From assembly GCA_002481545.1 (NCBI GenBank), contig DLEF01000027.1, forward strand, positions 1-53,620: 53,620 nt of DNA, read 5' to 3'. This DNA is from Cyanobacteria bacterium UBA7753. Its GTDB lineage: Bacteria; Cyanobacteriota; Vampirovibrionia; Gastranaerophilales; Gastranaerophilaceae. The translations under genes were made by a program, and so were the position numbers. This document shows, piece by piece, positions 35,628 through 44,363 of this stretch; position 1 is the first letter of the stretch; each line of letters opens with the position of its first letter. The notes under the pieces are model-generated. The model was given only the letters and a program-made list of their open reading frames with translations. It made no database searches and was not told the origin of the DNA.

Positions 35628-36344
35628 TTGGCATTAATCGAGGTAAAACATTTAATAAAGACTTATCAAACGGGGGAAGAGAGTTTCAACGCACTGAATG
35701 ACGTATCATTCAACGTTGAAGAAGGTGAGTTTGTCTCTATTATGGGAACATCAGGTTCGGGTAAATCCACCTGTATGAATACTCTCGGAACTCTTGATGT
35801 GCCGACTTCGGGCAGTTATCACCTCGACGGGGTTGATGTGTTTAAACTTTCGCCTGATGAATTATCCGATATAAGAAATAATAAAATAGGGTTTGTATTT
35901 CAGGGGTTTAACCTTATCCCGAGGACTACGGCTTTAGAAAATGTTGAATTGCCGATGATATATAAAGGTATACCCGAAGAGGAGCGCGAAATCAGAGCAA
36001 GAAAGGCGCTAAAGGTTGTAGGGCTTGAAAAAAGAGAAGACCACCTTCCTAACCAGATGTCAGGCGGACAGCAGCAGAGGGTCGCAATAGCAAGAGCCAT
36101 TGTGAACGATGCTCCTCTGATATTGGCGGACGAGCCTACGGGGAATTTGGATACAAGAACGAGTATTGACGTTATGAACTTCTTTGTTGAACTCAATGAG
36201 AAGTATCATAAAACGATTGTGCTTGTCACGCACGAGCCTGATATCGCGGAATATACAAAACGTGTAATCAGGTTTAAAGACGGGCAAATAGTTTCGGATT
36301 TGCCGAAAGAAGAATGGCAAAAGCAGAGGACAAGAGAGACATGA
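35628..36344 (+). CDS. MacB/LolD-type ABC ATPase
   Basis: A 238-residue ATPase with Walker A GTSGSGKST, Q-loop FVFQGFNLIPR, signature MSGGQQQRVAIARA, Walker B LILADEPTGN and the His of LVTHEPD. This belongs to the MacB/LolD group that drives mechanotransmission through FtsX-type permeases. The start codon is TTG at 35628, supported by AAGGGAAG six bases upstream; no suitable ATG exists before the conserved IEVKHLIKTYQTGEE start. It is separate from its permease, whereas E. coli MacB is one polypeptide. The stop overlaps the permease ATG (ATGA). Confidence 0.92.
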   Translation: MALIEVKHLIKTYQTGEESFNALNDVSFNVEEGEFVSIMGTSGSGKSTCMNTLGTLDVPTSGSYHLDGVDVFKLSPDELSDIRNNKIGFVFQGFNLIPRTTALENVELPMIYKGIPEEEREIRARKALKVVGLEKREDHLPNQMSGGQQQRVAIARAIVNDAPLILADEPTGNLDTRTSIDVMNFFVELNEKYHKTIVLVTHEPDIAEYTKRVIRFKDGQIVSDLPKEEWQKQRTRET

Positions 36345-37570
36345 TAGATTTCAAATCGACATTAAAACTTGCTTTGACCTCGCTCAGAGTAAATAATATG
36401 CGCAGTATGCTAACGAGCCTCGGTATAATTATCGGTGTTAGCGCCGTTATTATAATGCTTGCGATAGGTACGGGCGCGAGAGAGAAGGTTGAAGCCAATA
36501 TGGAATCTATGGGGAGTAATATTCTTACTCTCAGGGGTGCATCCGCTACGTCGGGCGGTGTCCGAATGGGGATGGGTACCACTCCGACACTCACGACAAA
36601 GGATGCGTTTTCTATAAAGATGCACGCAAGAGGAGTCGACGCTGTGTCTCCGTGTTCTTCTCAGGTGGAGCAGGTTACATACGGAAACGAAAACTGGTCT
36701 ACCACAATATACGGGATTATGCCGTCGTATTTATATATCAAAAACTTTGAGGTTGATAGCGGAAAAGGATTTATGCTTGATGATATCAGAAACGGCGCCA
36801 ATATAGCGATTATCGGAAAAACCGTTGAGACGGAGCTGTTTGGTGATGTCGATTCTATCGGTAAGACTATCAGAATAGGCGGGGTTCCGTTCAGGATTGT
36901 CGGGACTTTGGCTGAGAAGGGACAGTCGGGACCTTTCGATCAGGATGACTTGGTATTTATTCCGCTCACGACCGCGCAGAGAAAAGTTTTCGGAACGGAG
37001 TTCCCTAATACCGTAGATCAGATTGTTGTCAAGTGTAATGATGCTGACTCCATTGATACTGCGATGGAAGATATAGACGAAATCCTAATGAAACGTCATA
37101 ATATTTCGGGCAATATGGATAAAGACTATGAGATTAGAAACTCTGCCGAGTTCCAAGAGAAGATGAAATCGACTGTTGCCACGTTTGCGATTTTGCTTGC
37201 ATCTATTGCATCGGTTTCGCTGTTGGTAGGCGGTATCGGGATTATGAATATTATGCTTGTGTCCGTCACCGAGAGAACTAAGGAGATTGGTATAAGAATG
37301 GCTATAGGTGCGAGAGCATGGGATATCAGATGGCAGTTTTTGATAGAATCGTTTTTGCTGTCAATTATTGGCGGACTTATCGGAGTTGTTGTAGGGATAG
37401 CGGGCGCATTACTTGTCGGGTATTTTGCGACGGATTTGTCCGTCAAAATATCATTGTTCTCGATTATATTGTCGCTGACCTTCTCAGGGCTTGTCGGTAT
37501 CGGGTTCGGATATTATCCTGCTTATAAAGCATCGCTTTTAAGACCGATTGATGCGTTGAGATACGAGTAG
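36341..37570 (+). CDS. MacB-type FtsX-like ABC permease
   Basis: A 409-residue inner-membrane protein. The N-terminal helix carries SLRVNNMRSMLTSLGIIIGVSAVI, typical of MacB permeases. A large periplasmic domain (about 60-285) follows, then three C-terminal membrane helices including the SVTERTKEIGIRMAIGAR coupling motif. With the preceding ATPase, MacA and the TolC protein it forms a complete MacAB-TolC type exporter for macrolides, peptides or lipids; substrate unknown. I chose ATG 36341 because it overlaps the ATPase stop (ATGA) as elsewhere in this genome; the in-frame ATG at 36314 is possible. Confidence 0.9.
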   Translation: MIDFKSTLKLALTSLRVNNMRSMLTSLGIIIGVSAVIIMLAIGTGAREKVEANMESMGSNILTLRGASATSGGVRMGMGTTPTLTTKDAFSIKMHARGVDAVSPCSSQVEQVTYGNENWSTTIYGIMPSYLYIKNFEVDSGKGFMLDDIRNGANIAIIGKTVETELFGDVDSIGKTIRIGGVPFRIVGTLAEKGQSGPFDQDDLVFIPLTTAQRKVFGTEFPNTVDQIVVKCNDADSIDTAMEDIDEILMKRHNISGNMDKDYEIRNSAEFQEKMKSTVATFAILLASIASVSLLVGGIGIMNIMLVSVTERTKEIGIRMAIGARAWDIRWQFLIESFLLSIIGGLIGVVVGIAGALLVGYFATDLSVKISLFSIILSLTFSGLVGIGFGYYPAYKASLLRPIDALRYE

Positions 37571-38199
37571 GGGTAAATATAATTCGTAATTCATAATTTG
37601 TAATGCGTAATTAACCCCCTCACCCGCATTTGTACGGCTCGTTTCTCGCCTACAACTGCTACCCTCTCCCACTGTGGGGCGAGGGTTAGAACCGTTGCAA
37701 AGTAATGTAGGTCGGCATTACTATGCCGACAAATTAAATCAGATATGTTGTCGGATTGGTAAATTCGACCTACTCACTTTCTGTTGCAATAAAAATAAAA
37801 GATTCTTCGCACTCGCTTGTGTGCATGTGCTCAGAATGACAGTAACGCAGGGGTTCTTAAATTTTAGAAATCGCAAGTTAATTGTCATCCTGAGCGATAA
37901 ACCGTATTAGCAGGGTTAAATCGTTTATACAGCAGCGAAGGATTTTTATAAGATATTGTTGCTCCCCACCTGTGCTTGTAACAGAGATCCTTCGCTGATA
38001 TTTGAAAAAAGAGAAACTGCAACTAAAAATTTTTGCTCAGGATGACGACACTACAAATACTATCCCCTCTCAGAAACGATACTTAATCGTTTCTTCGGCA
38101 GAGTCCAAGATTGGGCGGATGTCCCGCGGAGCGAAAATATATTTACCACCGCGGAGCGGACTCTTAGTGCCTTAGTGCCCTACTGCCCTAGTATCTTTT
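37571..38199. repeat. Convergent intergenic region with at least five repeat families
   Basis: No gene. It holds GTAATGCGTAATT-type sequence (37580-37610); a 70-base CCCTCACCC...CCTCTCCC element (37616-37673), seen again in reverse at 41455-41515; a GTAGGTCGGCAT hairpin (37707-37730); and its relative in reverse (37747-37773). Three copies of a GTCATCCTGAGC...GCGAAGGAT inverted element follow (37801-37842, 37884-37952, 37988-38046). CCGCGGAGCG then appears twice (38123- and 38150-), and a reversed GATACTAGGGCACT unit ends the region (38160-38194). Confidence 0.7.
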
Positions 38200-39108
38200 T
38201 TACTTTTTCCCCTTCTTCACTCTGACGCCTTCGACTTCGTGGACAGCCTCAATGACCAAGAACGCTTTAGGATCGATAGATTTTGCAATCTCTTTTACTT
38301 TGGATACCTCAAGCCTTGAAACAACGCAATATGTTAGGATTTTGGATTCTCTCGAATATCCGCCCAAGGTCTTGAAATACGTTACACTCACGTCGAGTTC
38401 TTTCATTATGGCGGCGCCGATTTCTTTGTGGTGTTCCGATATTATTCGGATTGATTTTGAAGAGTTGAACCCGTCAATAATCGCATCAATCATCCTTGAG
38501 GTGATGAAATAGGTGATGATTGAGTACATCGCCTGTTCTACCCCGAATACGAAGATTGCAGCCGTATATATAATGAGGTTAAACCCCATCAGAAATTCGC
38601 CGATGCTAAAGGAGCTGAATTTTTTGGCTAATTTTATGGATAACATCTCCGTGCCGTCTAAAGAGGCGCTGTTTCTGAGAATGAGTCCGACACCTACCCC
38701 GAGAATAATACCGCCGAATACAACAACAAGCAGAGGTTCTCTAATCACAACGTAGTGCATATTCTCAAAATACGTCGTTGCAACACCGAGGGCAGCGACG
38801 GCATAGAAGGTCTGGAACACAAACATCTTGCCGAGGTTTGTCCACGCAAGGCAAACAAACGGAAGGTTGAGTATAAATATGGTTAAACCGAGGTTAAAGT
38901 GAGTAACGTAGTTTACCATCATCGATATACCGATAACCCCGCCGTCAATGACTTTGTTCGGCAATAATATGCACTCTAGCGCGAACGCAACTATTATTGC
39001 GGCAATCGTGAGGATAATCAGCCTAAAAAATAACTCAATTGCGAACTCTCTTTTTGATTTGCGTTTTCTTTCCGGTTTTTTCTTCGGCTTTAATATGTTA
39101 AACCCCAT
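38200..39108 (-). CDS. YitT-family membrane protein with DUF2179 domain
   Basis: A 302-residue protein of the YitT (DUF161) family. A basic cytoplasmic N-terminus (PKKKPERKRKSKRE) is followed by five to six membrane helices from about 27 to 205. One segment carries the family motifs NKVIDGGVIGISMM and LRNSASLDGTEMLS. The last 85 residues form the soluble DUF2179 domain ending LVIEAVHEVEGVRV. The role is unproven; some relatives are thought to transport small molecules. AAGGAAA precedes the ATG. It lies 32 bases downstream of cdaA on the same strand, so a lysA-cdaA-yitT transcript is likely. Confidence 0.9.
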   Translation of the reverse strand: MGFNILKPKKKPERKRKSKREFAIELFFRLIILTIAAIIVAFALECILLPNKVIDGGVIGISMMVNYVTHFNLGLTIFILNLPFVCLAWTNLGKMFVFQTFYAVAALGVATTYFENMHYVVIREPLLVVVFGGIILGVGVGLILRNSASLDGTEMLSIKLAKKFSSFSIGEFLMGFNLIIYTAAIFVFGVEQAMYSIITYFITSRMIDAIIDGFNSSKSIRIISEHHKEIGAAIMKELDVSVTYFKTLGGYSRESKILTYCVVSRLEVSKVKEIAKSIDPKAFLVIEAVHEVEGVRVKKGKK

Positions 39109-39140
39109 TTATGTTTCCTTTTCCTATGAATAAGGTCTTG

Positions 39141-40031
39141 TTATTTTCCTAATCTGCTTTTAAAATTCCAAAACCCGTTTTTCTGTTCATCTTCTTCTTG
39201 TGATACTTTTAAAATCTTTTCCAAATCTTCTTTGAGTGTTACCAAATCATCGTATTTTCTGAGCATTCCGTCCATTGCGATAGAAACATCGCCCGTCTCT
39301 TCCGATACAACAAGGCAAGCGCAGTCGCTTACTTCCGTTAGCCCGATTGCGGCTCTGTGTCTCGTTCCGTATCTCCAACTTAATTTAGGATTTTCAGTGA
39401 GCGGTAACAATACTCCTGCGGATAATATCTTTTTATCTTTTATAATAACAGCTCCGTCGTGCAACGGCGTATTCGGATGGAATATCGTGAGTAACAATTC
39501 CGCCGAAACATCAGCGTTCAAAGTCGTTCCGACCTCCGAATATGACAGAGAATCATCATCACCCTGCAAAACTATCAATGCGCCTGTTTTTGTTTTTGTG
39601 AAATATTTTACGGCTTCAATCAGTTCTTTTACAACGTTGATATCATCATCATTGTTTTGGTTTGTCTTTTGCCCTATTCCGAACAATGTTTTACTGATGA
39701 ACCCCGGCTGTCCCAAATATCCTAAGAATTTTCTTAATTCCGGCTGGAAAATAACGATTAAACTCAAAGAGATTAAAGCAACAAGTGCTTTTATAAACAT
39801 CCCGAGAATTTCAAGCTGTAACAGGCATAAGAGTTCGCCGAACATCCACGCAAAGAACAGGAATAATATTCCTCTGACCAACTTTTCGGAGCGGGTATGT
39901 CTGATACATTTTTTATAGAAAATAAGCACAATCGCCACAATAATACATATTTCTACCACATCCCACCAATTCCATGATGAGAGAACATGCATTATTTGGT
40001 TGTAAAACGGTGTAACTATAAAATCAAACAT
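39141..40031 (-). CDS. cdaA: Diadenylate cyclase CdaA
   Basis: A 296-residue membrane-bound enzyme making c-di-AMP from two ATP. There are three N-terminal membrane helices (about 23-95). The DAC domain contains the DGA motif (192-194, in LHDGAVII) and the RHR motif (224-226, in GTRHRAAIG), both needed for catalysis. The usual partner gene cdaR is not adjacent. Instead the start codon overlaps the stop of lysA (TAATG), and a YitT-type gene follows. No c-di-AMP riboswitch is seen in the window. c-di-AMP usually controls potassium and osmolyte balance and cell-wall stress. Confidence 0.95.
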   Translation of the reverse strand: MFDFIVTPFYNQIMHVLSSWNWWDVVEICIIVAIVLIFYKKCIRHTRSEKLVRGILFLFFAWMFGELLCLLQLEILGMFIKALVALISLSLIVIFQPELRKFLGYLGQPGFISKTLFGIGQKTNQNNDDDINVVKELIEAVKYFTKTKTGALIVLQGDDDSLSYSEVGTTLNADVSAELLLTIFHPNTPLHDGAVIIKDKKILSAGVLLPLTENPKLSWRYGTRHRAAIGLTEVSDCACLVVSEETGDVSIAMDGMLRKYDDLVTLKEDLEKILKVSQEEDEQKNGFWNFKSRLGK

Positions 40032-41350
40032 TATTTTAACCTGTCCGGAATAACATCATGCGAAACTAAATCTTCTAAAGTTTCTCTCTTTACTATCATA
40101 TCAGATTGTGAGTTATTTACAAGTACCATTGCGGATTTTTCCACTCTGTTATAATTACTTGCCATAGAGTAATTGTAAGCACCCGTATTATAAACACAGA
40201 GTATATCGCCTGATTTTGCCTTCGGAAGTGTTATTCCGTTTATCAGAATATCCCCCGATTCGCAGAATCTTCCCGCGACGGTGACTTTTTCTTCCTCTCT
40301 GCCTTCGGTGTCGTTGGCAATTTCGGCTACATATTCCGCCTGATAAGTGCTCGGACGCGGATTGTCAGCCATACCGCCGTCAACGGTGATATATTTTGTC
40401 ATATTCGACACCTGTTTCATACTGCCTACCGTGTACAATGTAACCCCTGCCGTGGAGATGATACTGCGCCCCGGCTCTATATACAATGTAGGCGGATCAA
40501 CTTTGTATTTTTTTATGTGATGTTCTAACGATCCTACTATCACATCCGCGATTTCGTTTATTGAAGGCGGTTTGTCTTTAGGAACGTATTTTACGCCCAA
40601 GCCTCCTCCGATATTGATTTCATCTAACTTTATCCCGAATTTATCCTCTACTCTGAATATCTCGTGGATTAAAACTTCAATCTCATCGTGGAAACATTTT
40701 GTTTCAAAAATTTGAGAGCCTATGTGTGCGTGCAACCCTCTAATTCTTATATTGTGATGTTCGGTTATGATTTTATTGATAACATCATCTATCTGAGACA
40801 AATCAAACCCGAATTTTGAATCTAACTGCCCTGTCTTTATATATTCGTGGGTGTGACATTCAATCCCAGGAGTAATTCTCAAAAGAACGTCTACATTCTT
40901 GTTGTATTTGCCCGCAGCCTTTGAGATAAGGTCTACTTCGTAGAAGTTATCAACGGAAATTCTGCCTATGCCGTTTTTTATCGCAAAATCGAGTTCTTCT
41001 TCGGTTTTGTTGTTCCCGTTGAAAAGGACTTTTTCTAAGGATATTCCGCTTTTGAGAACCGTATAAATCTCTCCGATTGATACGGTATCAAATCCGAATC
41101 CTTCACTGTCCAATATTTTTGATATAGCACTTGTGCAGAGTGCCTTTGAGGCATACATCATTTTTGTATGAGGGTAGTTTTTGAATGCTGTTTTATAATC
41201 ACGGCAAACATCGCGCAGAGTTTTTTCATCAATGACATACAACGGAGTTCCGTATTTTTTCGCCAGTTCCGTCATATCGCATCCGCCGATAAAAAGGTTT
41301 TTGTCCCGTTTTACGGTTACGGGTTTAATAAATTGATTTGTAGTTGTCAT
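40031..41350 (-). CDS. lysA: Diaminopimelate decarboxylase
   Basis: A 439-residue PLP enzyme converting meso-DAP to L-lysine. Motifs are the PLP lysine in MMYASKAL, the phosphate loop NIGGGLGVKY, HIGSQIFE, EPGRSIISTAG, and CESGDIL at the subunit interface. The N-terminal 25 residues and C-terminal beta-domain are as in the family. With MurE, which also uses meso-DAP, it competes for the same pool. A purine-rich AGAAGAGA precedes the ATG. The stop codon overlaps the cdaA start by one base, coupling lysine synthesis to c-di-AMP production, an unusual pairing. Confidence 0.95.
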   Translation of the reverse strand: MTTTNQFIKPVTVKRDKNLFIGGCDMTELAKKYGTPLYVIDEKTLRDVCRDYKTAFKNYPHTKMMYASKALCTSAISKILDSEGFGFDTVSIGEIYTVLKSGISLEKVLFNGNNKTEEELDFAIKNGIGRISVDNFYEVDLISKAAGKYNKNVDVLLRITPGIECHTHEYIKTGQLDSKFGFDLSQIDDVINKIITEHHNIRIRGLHAHIGSQIFETKCFHDEIEVLIHEIFRVEDKFGIKLDEINIGGGLGVKYVPKDKPPSINEIADVIVGSLEHHIKKYKVDPPTLYIEPGRSIISTAGVTLYTVGSMKQVSNMTKYITVDGGMADNPRPSTYQAEYVAEIANDTEGREEEKVTVAGRFCESGDILINGITLPKAKSGDILCVYNTGAYNYSMASNYNRVEKSAMVLVNNSQSDMIVKRETLEDLVSHDVIPDRLK

Positions 41351-41454
41351 TCTCTTCTGCCCTCATTCTTCTGCTTTTTTAATGATATCCGAAAAATATT
41401 GTAATTTCAAATGCTTAGCTTTTGCGATAGAAAAAGCTTTAGTCTCGCCACCTA

Positions 41455-41515
41455 CTGCGGGAGAGACAGCAGTTGTAGGCGAAGAATGAGCCTTACAAAT
41501 GCAGTGAGGGGGAGC
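41455..41515. repeat. Long GGGAGAG...GTGAGGGGG element
   Basis: Reads GGGAGAGACAGCAGTTGTAG and continues GCGAAGAATGAGCC...ACAAATGCAGTGAGGGGG. It matches the reverse complement of 37616-37673 over most of its length. Confidence 0.7.
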
Positions 41516-41530
41516 GACTATACTCGTAGA

Positions 41531-41580
41531 TGATTAATCATAGAAATTATTTATCCGTTTCATTTGTACTATAATATAGT
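41531..41580 (+). promoter_or_regulatory. ilvD promoter with two palindromes
   Basis: TGATTAATCA (41531-41540) is a perfect 10-bp palindrome upstream of the probable -35. ACTATAATATAGT (41568-41580) is a 13-base palindrome containing a TATAAT -10. Either could be an operator. Confidence 0.45.
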
Positions 41581-41596
41581 AAACACGGGGGTATAT

Positions 41597-43261
41597 ATGA
41601 GAAGTGATAATATAAAAAAAGGTATAGCGCACGCACCGCACAGAAGTTTACTCTACGCAACGGGAGTCAGTCCGAAGGTTATAGACAGACCGTTTATCGG
41701 GATAGCAAGTTCATTTACGGATATTGTGCCGGGGCATACCGGAATGCGCGACCTTGAACGTCAGATTGAAAAGGGTATCCACTCCGCAGGCGGATTATCT
41801 TTTATTTTTGGGGTTCCCGTTGTTTGTGACGGTATAGCGATGGGGCATAACGGGATGAGATATTCACTCCCGTCGAGAGAACTCATTGCGGATTGTGTCG
41901 AGACTATGGCAAACGCTCACCAATTGGACGGGCTTGTACTTCTCACAAACTGTGACAAAGTCACCCCTGCTATGCTTATAGCTGCATCAAGATTAAATAT
42001 TCCGTCTATCGTTGTGACTGCAGGCCCTATGCTCGACGGCGAATGCAAATGTGACAAACTCACTATGATAAAAGGTACTTTTGAGGGTATCGGAAGATAC
42101 CGTTCCGGACAGATAACAGAAGAGGAACTCACGGAATTGGAGCTCAATTCCTGTCCGACGGCGGGCTCTTGTCAGGGTATGTATACGGCAAACACTATGG
42201 CGTGCCTCACGGAAGTAATGGGGATGAGTCTTCCTATGTGTGCGACGGCTGCAGCCGTTTCATCTCTCAAAAAACGCATAGCATTTGAAAGCGGTATGAG
42301 AGCGGTTGAGCTTGTGAAAGAAGATATTAAACCTCTTGATATAATCACCCGTGACAGTTTGAGAAATGCTATTCTTGCTGATTACGCACTCGGCGGTTCT
42401 ACAAACTCCGTTCTGCACCTGCTTGCGATTGCTAATACTGCAGGGATTGATTTGAAACTTGAGGATTTTGAAGAGTTGAGCCCTGTAATAAGACAGACTA
42501 TAAAGCTCGATCCGTCGGCTGCTCCTACAATGACGGATTTTCATAACGCGGGCGGGGTTCCTGCTCTGTTAAAGACATTGTACGGACACTTGAACGAATT
42601 TAAAGACGGTAAAACCGTATCGGGTATGAATATAAGCGAAATTGCCAAGGAGGCTTGGATTGATGAAAGTTTGATTCATCCGCTTGATAAACCCGTTACA
42701 ACTCAGCCGGGGCTTGGAATTTTGCATGGAAACATTGCGCCAGACGGAGCCGTTATAAAAATATCGGGTGTGGATGAAAAATGCTATCACTTTAAAGGTA
42801 AAGCAAAAGTCTTTGACTGTGAAGAAGATGCAATGAAGGCTCTTGAAGGTGACGACATCAAAGAAGGTGATGTTGTCGTAATAAGATATGAAGGTCCTAA
42901 GGGGTCTCCCGGGATGAGAGAGATGCTCTCTCCTACCTCACTCCTTGTCGGTAAAGGTTTGGGCACAAAGGCTGCCTTGATTACCGACGGAAGATTTTCG
43001 GGCGGAACGAGAGGTATTTGTGTCGGGCATATTTGCCCTGAAGCCGCCAACGGAGGAAATATTGCACTCATAAAAGACGGAGACGATATTGAGATTGATA
43101 TTGAAAACAGAAGCGTTAATCTTCTAATCAGTGATGAAGAGTTAGAGACCAGACGGAAAAACTTCACCCCTAAAAAATCGGGCAATGCCGTATGCAAATC
43201 AGGTTATCTGTCCAAGTATTCAAAACTTGTACAGGATGCAAGCCACGGTGCTGTAATATAG
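41597..43261 (+). CDS. ilvD: Dihydroxy-acid dehydratase
   Basis: A 554-residue iron-sulfur enzyme of branched-chain amino acid synthesis; it dehydrates 2,3-dihydroxyisovalerate and its isoleucine homologue. Visible are the first cluster cysteine region (CDKVTPAMLIAA), NSCPTAGSCQGMYTANTM with further cluster cysteines, GGSTNSVLHLLAI, and the C-terminal TDGRFSGGTRG and CPEAANGG. ATG 41597 is preferred over ATG 41564 because CACGGGGG stands about 7 bases before it and the -10 overlaps the earlier codon. Other ilv genes are not in the window. The enzyme is oxygen-labile, which fits an anaerobe. Confidence 0.95.
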   Translation: MRSDNIKKGIAHAPHRSLLYATGVSPKVIDRPFIGIASSFTDIVPGHTGMRDLERQIEKGIHSAGGLSFIFGVPVVCDGIAMGHNGMRYSLPSRELIADCVETMANAHQLDGLVLLTNCDKVTPAMLIAASRLNIPSIVVTAGPMLDGECKCDKLTMIKGTFEGIGRYRSGQITEEELTELELNSCPTAGSCQGMYTANTMACLTEVMGMSLPMCATAAAVSSLKKRIAFESGMRAVELVKEDIKPLDIITRDSLRNAILADYALGGSTNSVLHLLAIANTAGIDLKLEDFEELSPVIRQTIKLDPSAAPTMTDFHNAGGVPALLKTLYGHLNEFKDGKTVSGMNISEIAKEAWIDESLIHPLDKPVTTQPGLGILHGNIAPDGAVIKISGVDEKCYHFKGKAKVFDCEEDAMKALEGDDIKEGDVVVIRYEGPKGSPGMREMLSPTSLLVGKGLGTKAALITDGRFSGGTRGICVGHICPEAANGGNIALIKDGDDIEIDIENRSVNLLISDEELETRRKNFTPKKSGNAVCKSGYLSKYSKLVQDASHGAVI

Positions 43262-43272
43262 ATGGGGCAGGC

Positions 43273-43890
43273 ATGTTAAAACATAAGCTAAAAATCATTA
43301 TTTTTATAATATGTATGATGTGCGGGGTTAATACGGTAAATGAGCCGTCTGCTTATGCTAAAACATCTGCTATTTCAAAGGCTCCCGCGAAGGATGTTTA
43401 TTATAAATGCCCTAAGACAAAGTTTGCGGATAAAGTATTCATCATGAAACATTCGTATTATTCAAAAATCCATTTTGATTATACGAACGAATATTTCAGA
43501 CAGAAACAGAGTCGAAGCAATTGGACGGAAAAGATTGTTATTAACAATTATATATCAGTACATTCGCCTGTCGATTATGCCTATGAGATAGCATCCAAGC
43601 ACAAGGGCGGAAAAGTCATGTATCAACTCAAATACAAAATGGCGATAGTTTGCTATACCCAAAAAGTTAAGGTTGGCGGAAAGACAAAAAATCAAATCGT
43701 GCTTGAAAAGATAGATTTAAACCCGCATGCCCCCGGGGTACAGGTTGCATCATATATATTTATCCAAAATATAGCGGGCTCCAACAAACAATCTGAAGAA
43801 TTTAAGAAACTTATTATTGATAAATGCATGCTTAATTTGTTGGAATTTTACACACCTATGTTATACAGATATGATTTAAGTGTAAAATAA
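43273..43890 (+). CDS. Secreted protein of unknown function
   Basis: A 205-residue protein with a signal peptide (about 1-29; hydrophobic KIIIFIICMMCGV core, cleavage after AYA). The mature part is Lys/Tyr-rich, with strands such as KVIFMKHSYYSKIHFDYTNE and a C-terminal CMLNLLEFYTPMLYRY. I do not recognise a domain. ATG 43273 is chosen because GGGGCAGG lies just before it and gives the signal peptide; an earlier in-frame ATG at 43192 is inside ilvD. It begins 12 bases after ilvD and so probably shares its transcript. Confidence 0.7.
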   Translation: MLKHKLKIIIFIICMMCGVNTVNEPSAYAKTSAISKAPAKDVYYKCPKTKFADKVFIMKHSYYSKIHFDYTNEYFRQKQSRSNWTEKIVINNYISVHSPVDYAYEIASKHKGGKVMYQLKYKMAIVCYTQKVKVGGKTKNQIVLEKIDLNPHAPGVQVASYIFIQNIAGSNKQSEEFKKLIIDKCMLNLLEFYTPMLYRYDLSVK

Positions 43891-43925
43891 ACCCTTAATC
43901 GTTTGGGGTGTGCGCAAAAGCGGAT

Positions 43926-44027
43926 TGTAAAGTATGTAAAACAGCCTCTCAGACTGTATTGTAAGCCTCTATTTGTTTTTGTAAATATACAATATTAAAG
44001 AATGTAAAAATTAAAAAATATTTTTAC
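43926..44027 (+). promoter_or_regulatory. Second cluster of TGTAAA sites, upstream of the nrdD leader
   Basis: TGTAAA starts at 43926, 43935, 43980 and 44003, with an inverted copy (TTTACA) near 44022. The hexamer is that of the array before the first gene. The pair at 43926/43935 has 9-bp spacing, not 10. Confidence 0.35.
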
Positions 44028-44182
44028 AAAGTGTAATAAATACTTTGAACCCGCAAATAACTTAAATCTATAAAAGGAGCATGCTTAAATACATCATCCA
44101 AACGGATGAAATTTGAAAAATTTACTTGAACACGACCAAGATTTAATGATACAATTATTAAAAGTTAATTATGGGAAAAGAA

Positions 44183-44352
44183 ATGACAGTAAGTGCTGTC
44201 GATGTGTAGTGAGCAAAGGTTGCTCAGGTGCATTAGGGTAGTTCTTAAAATCGGTTAAATCCGCAACTAAATGGGATAGTAAAATAATGTGCCAACAGTA
44301 GAGTAGAAAACTCATAATCTTGGAAAAAGATTGCGCTAAGGGCGCAAAGGAG
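44183..44352 (+). ncRNA. Structured 5' leader of nrdD, candidate riboregulator
   Basis: This 473-base gap has no gene. Its last 180 bases show a row of hairpins: GACAG/CTGTC (44185-44200), GAGCAA/TTGCTC (44211-44225), a long-range GGTGCA/TGTGCC pair enclosing 55 bases (44227-44293), GAGT/ACTC (44301-44313), and TTGCGC/GCGCAA (44331-44347) ending at the AGGAG ribosome site. AATCTT/AAGATT (44316-44332) would compete with the last stem for two bases, a possible switch. No known riboswitch consensus fits; a loose resemblance to cobalamin riboswitches is not enough to call it. There is no internal terminator, so control of translation is more likely. Confidence 0.4.
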
Positions 44353-44363
44353 ATGAAAAAACT

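Noticed and set aside
37674..37910. 78-codon open frame in the convergent gap after the MacB permease
   Set aside because: It runs through several palindromic repeats and has no ribosome site or conserved pattern.
37571..38199. CRISPR array
   Set aside because: Repeats here are palindromic families of different types with irregular spacing; there are no uniform direct repeats with unique spacers and no cas genes.
39232..39918. 228-codon open frame antisense to cdaA
   Set aside because: cdaA motifs on the other strand are unambiguous; this frame shows no start signal or domain.
44200..44320. Cobalamin riboswitch before nrdD
   Set aside because: Only short words match (CCGCAACT, GTGCCAACAG). 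The GGTG...CC core context and the conserved 3' part are not found, and nrdD does not use B12.
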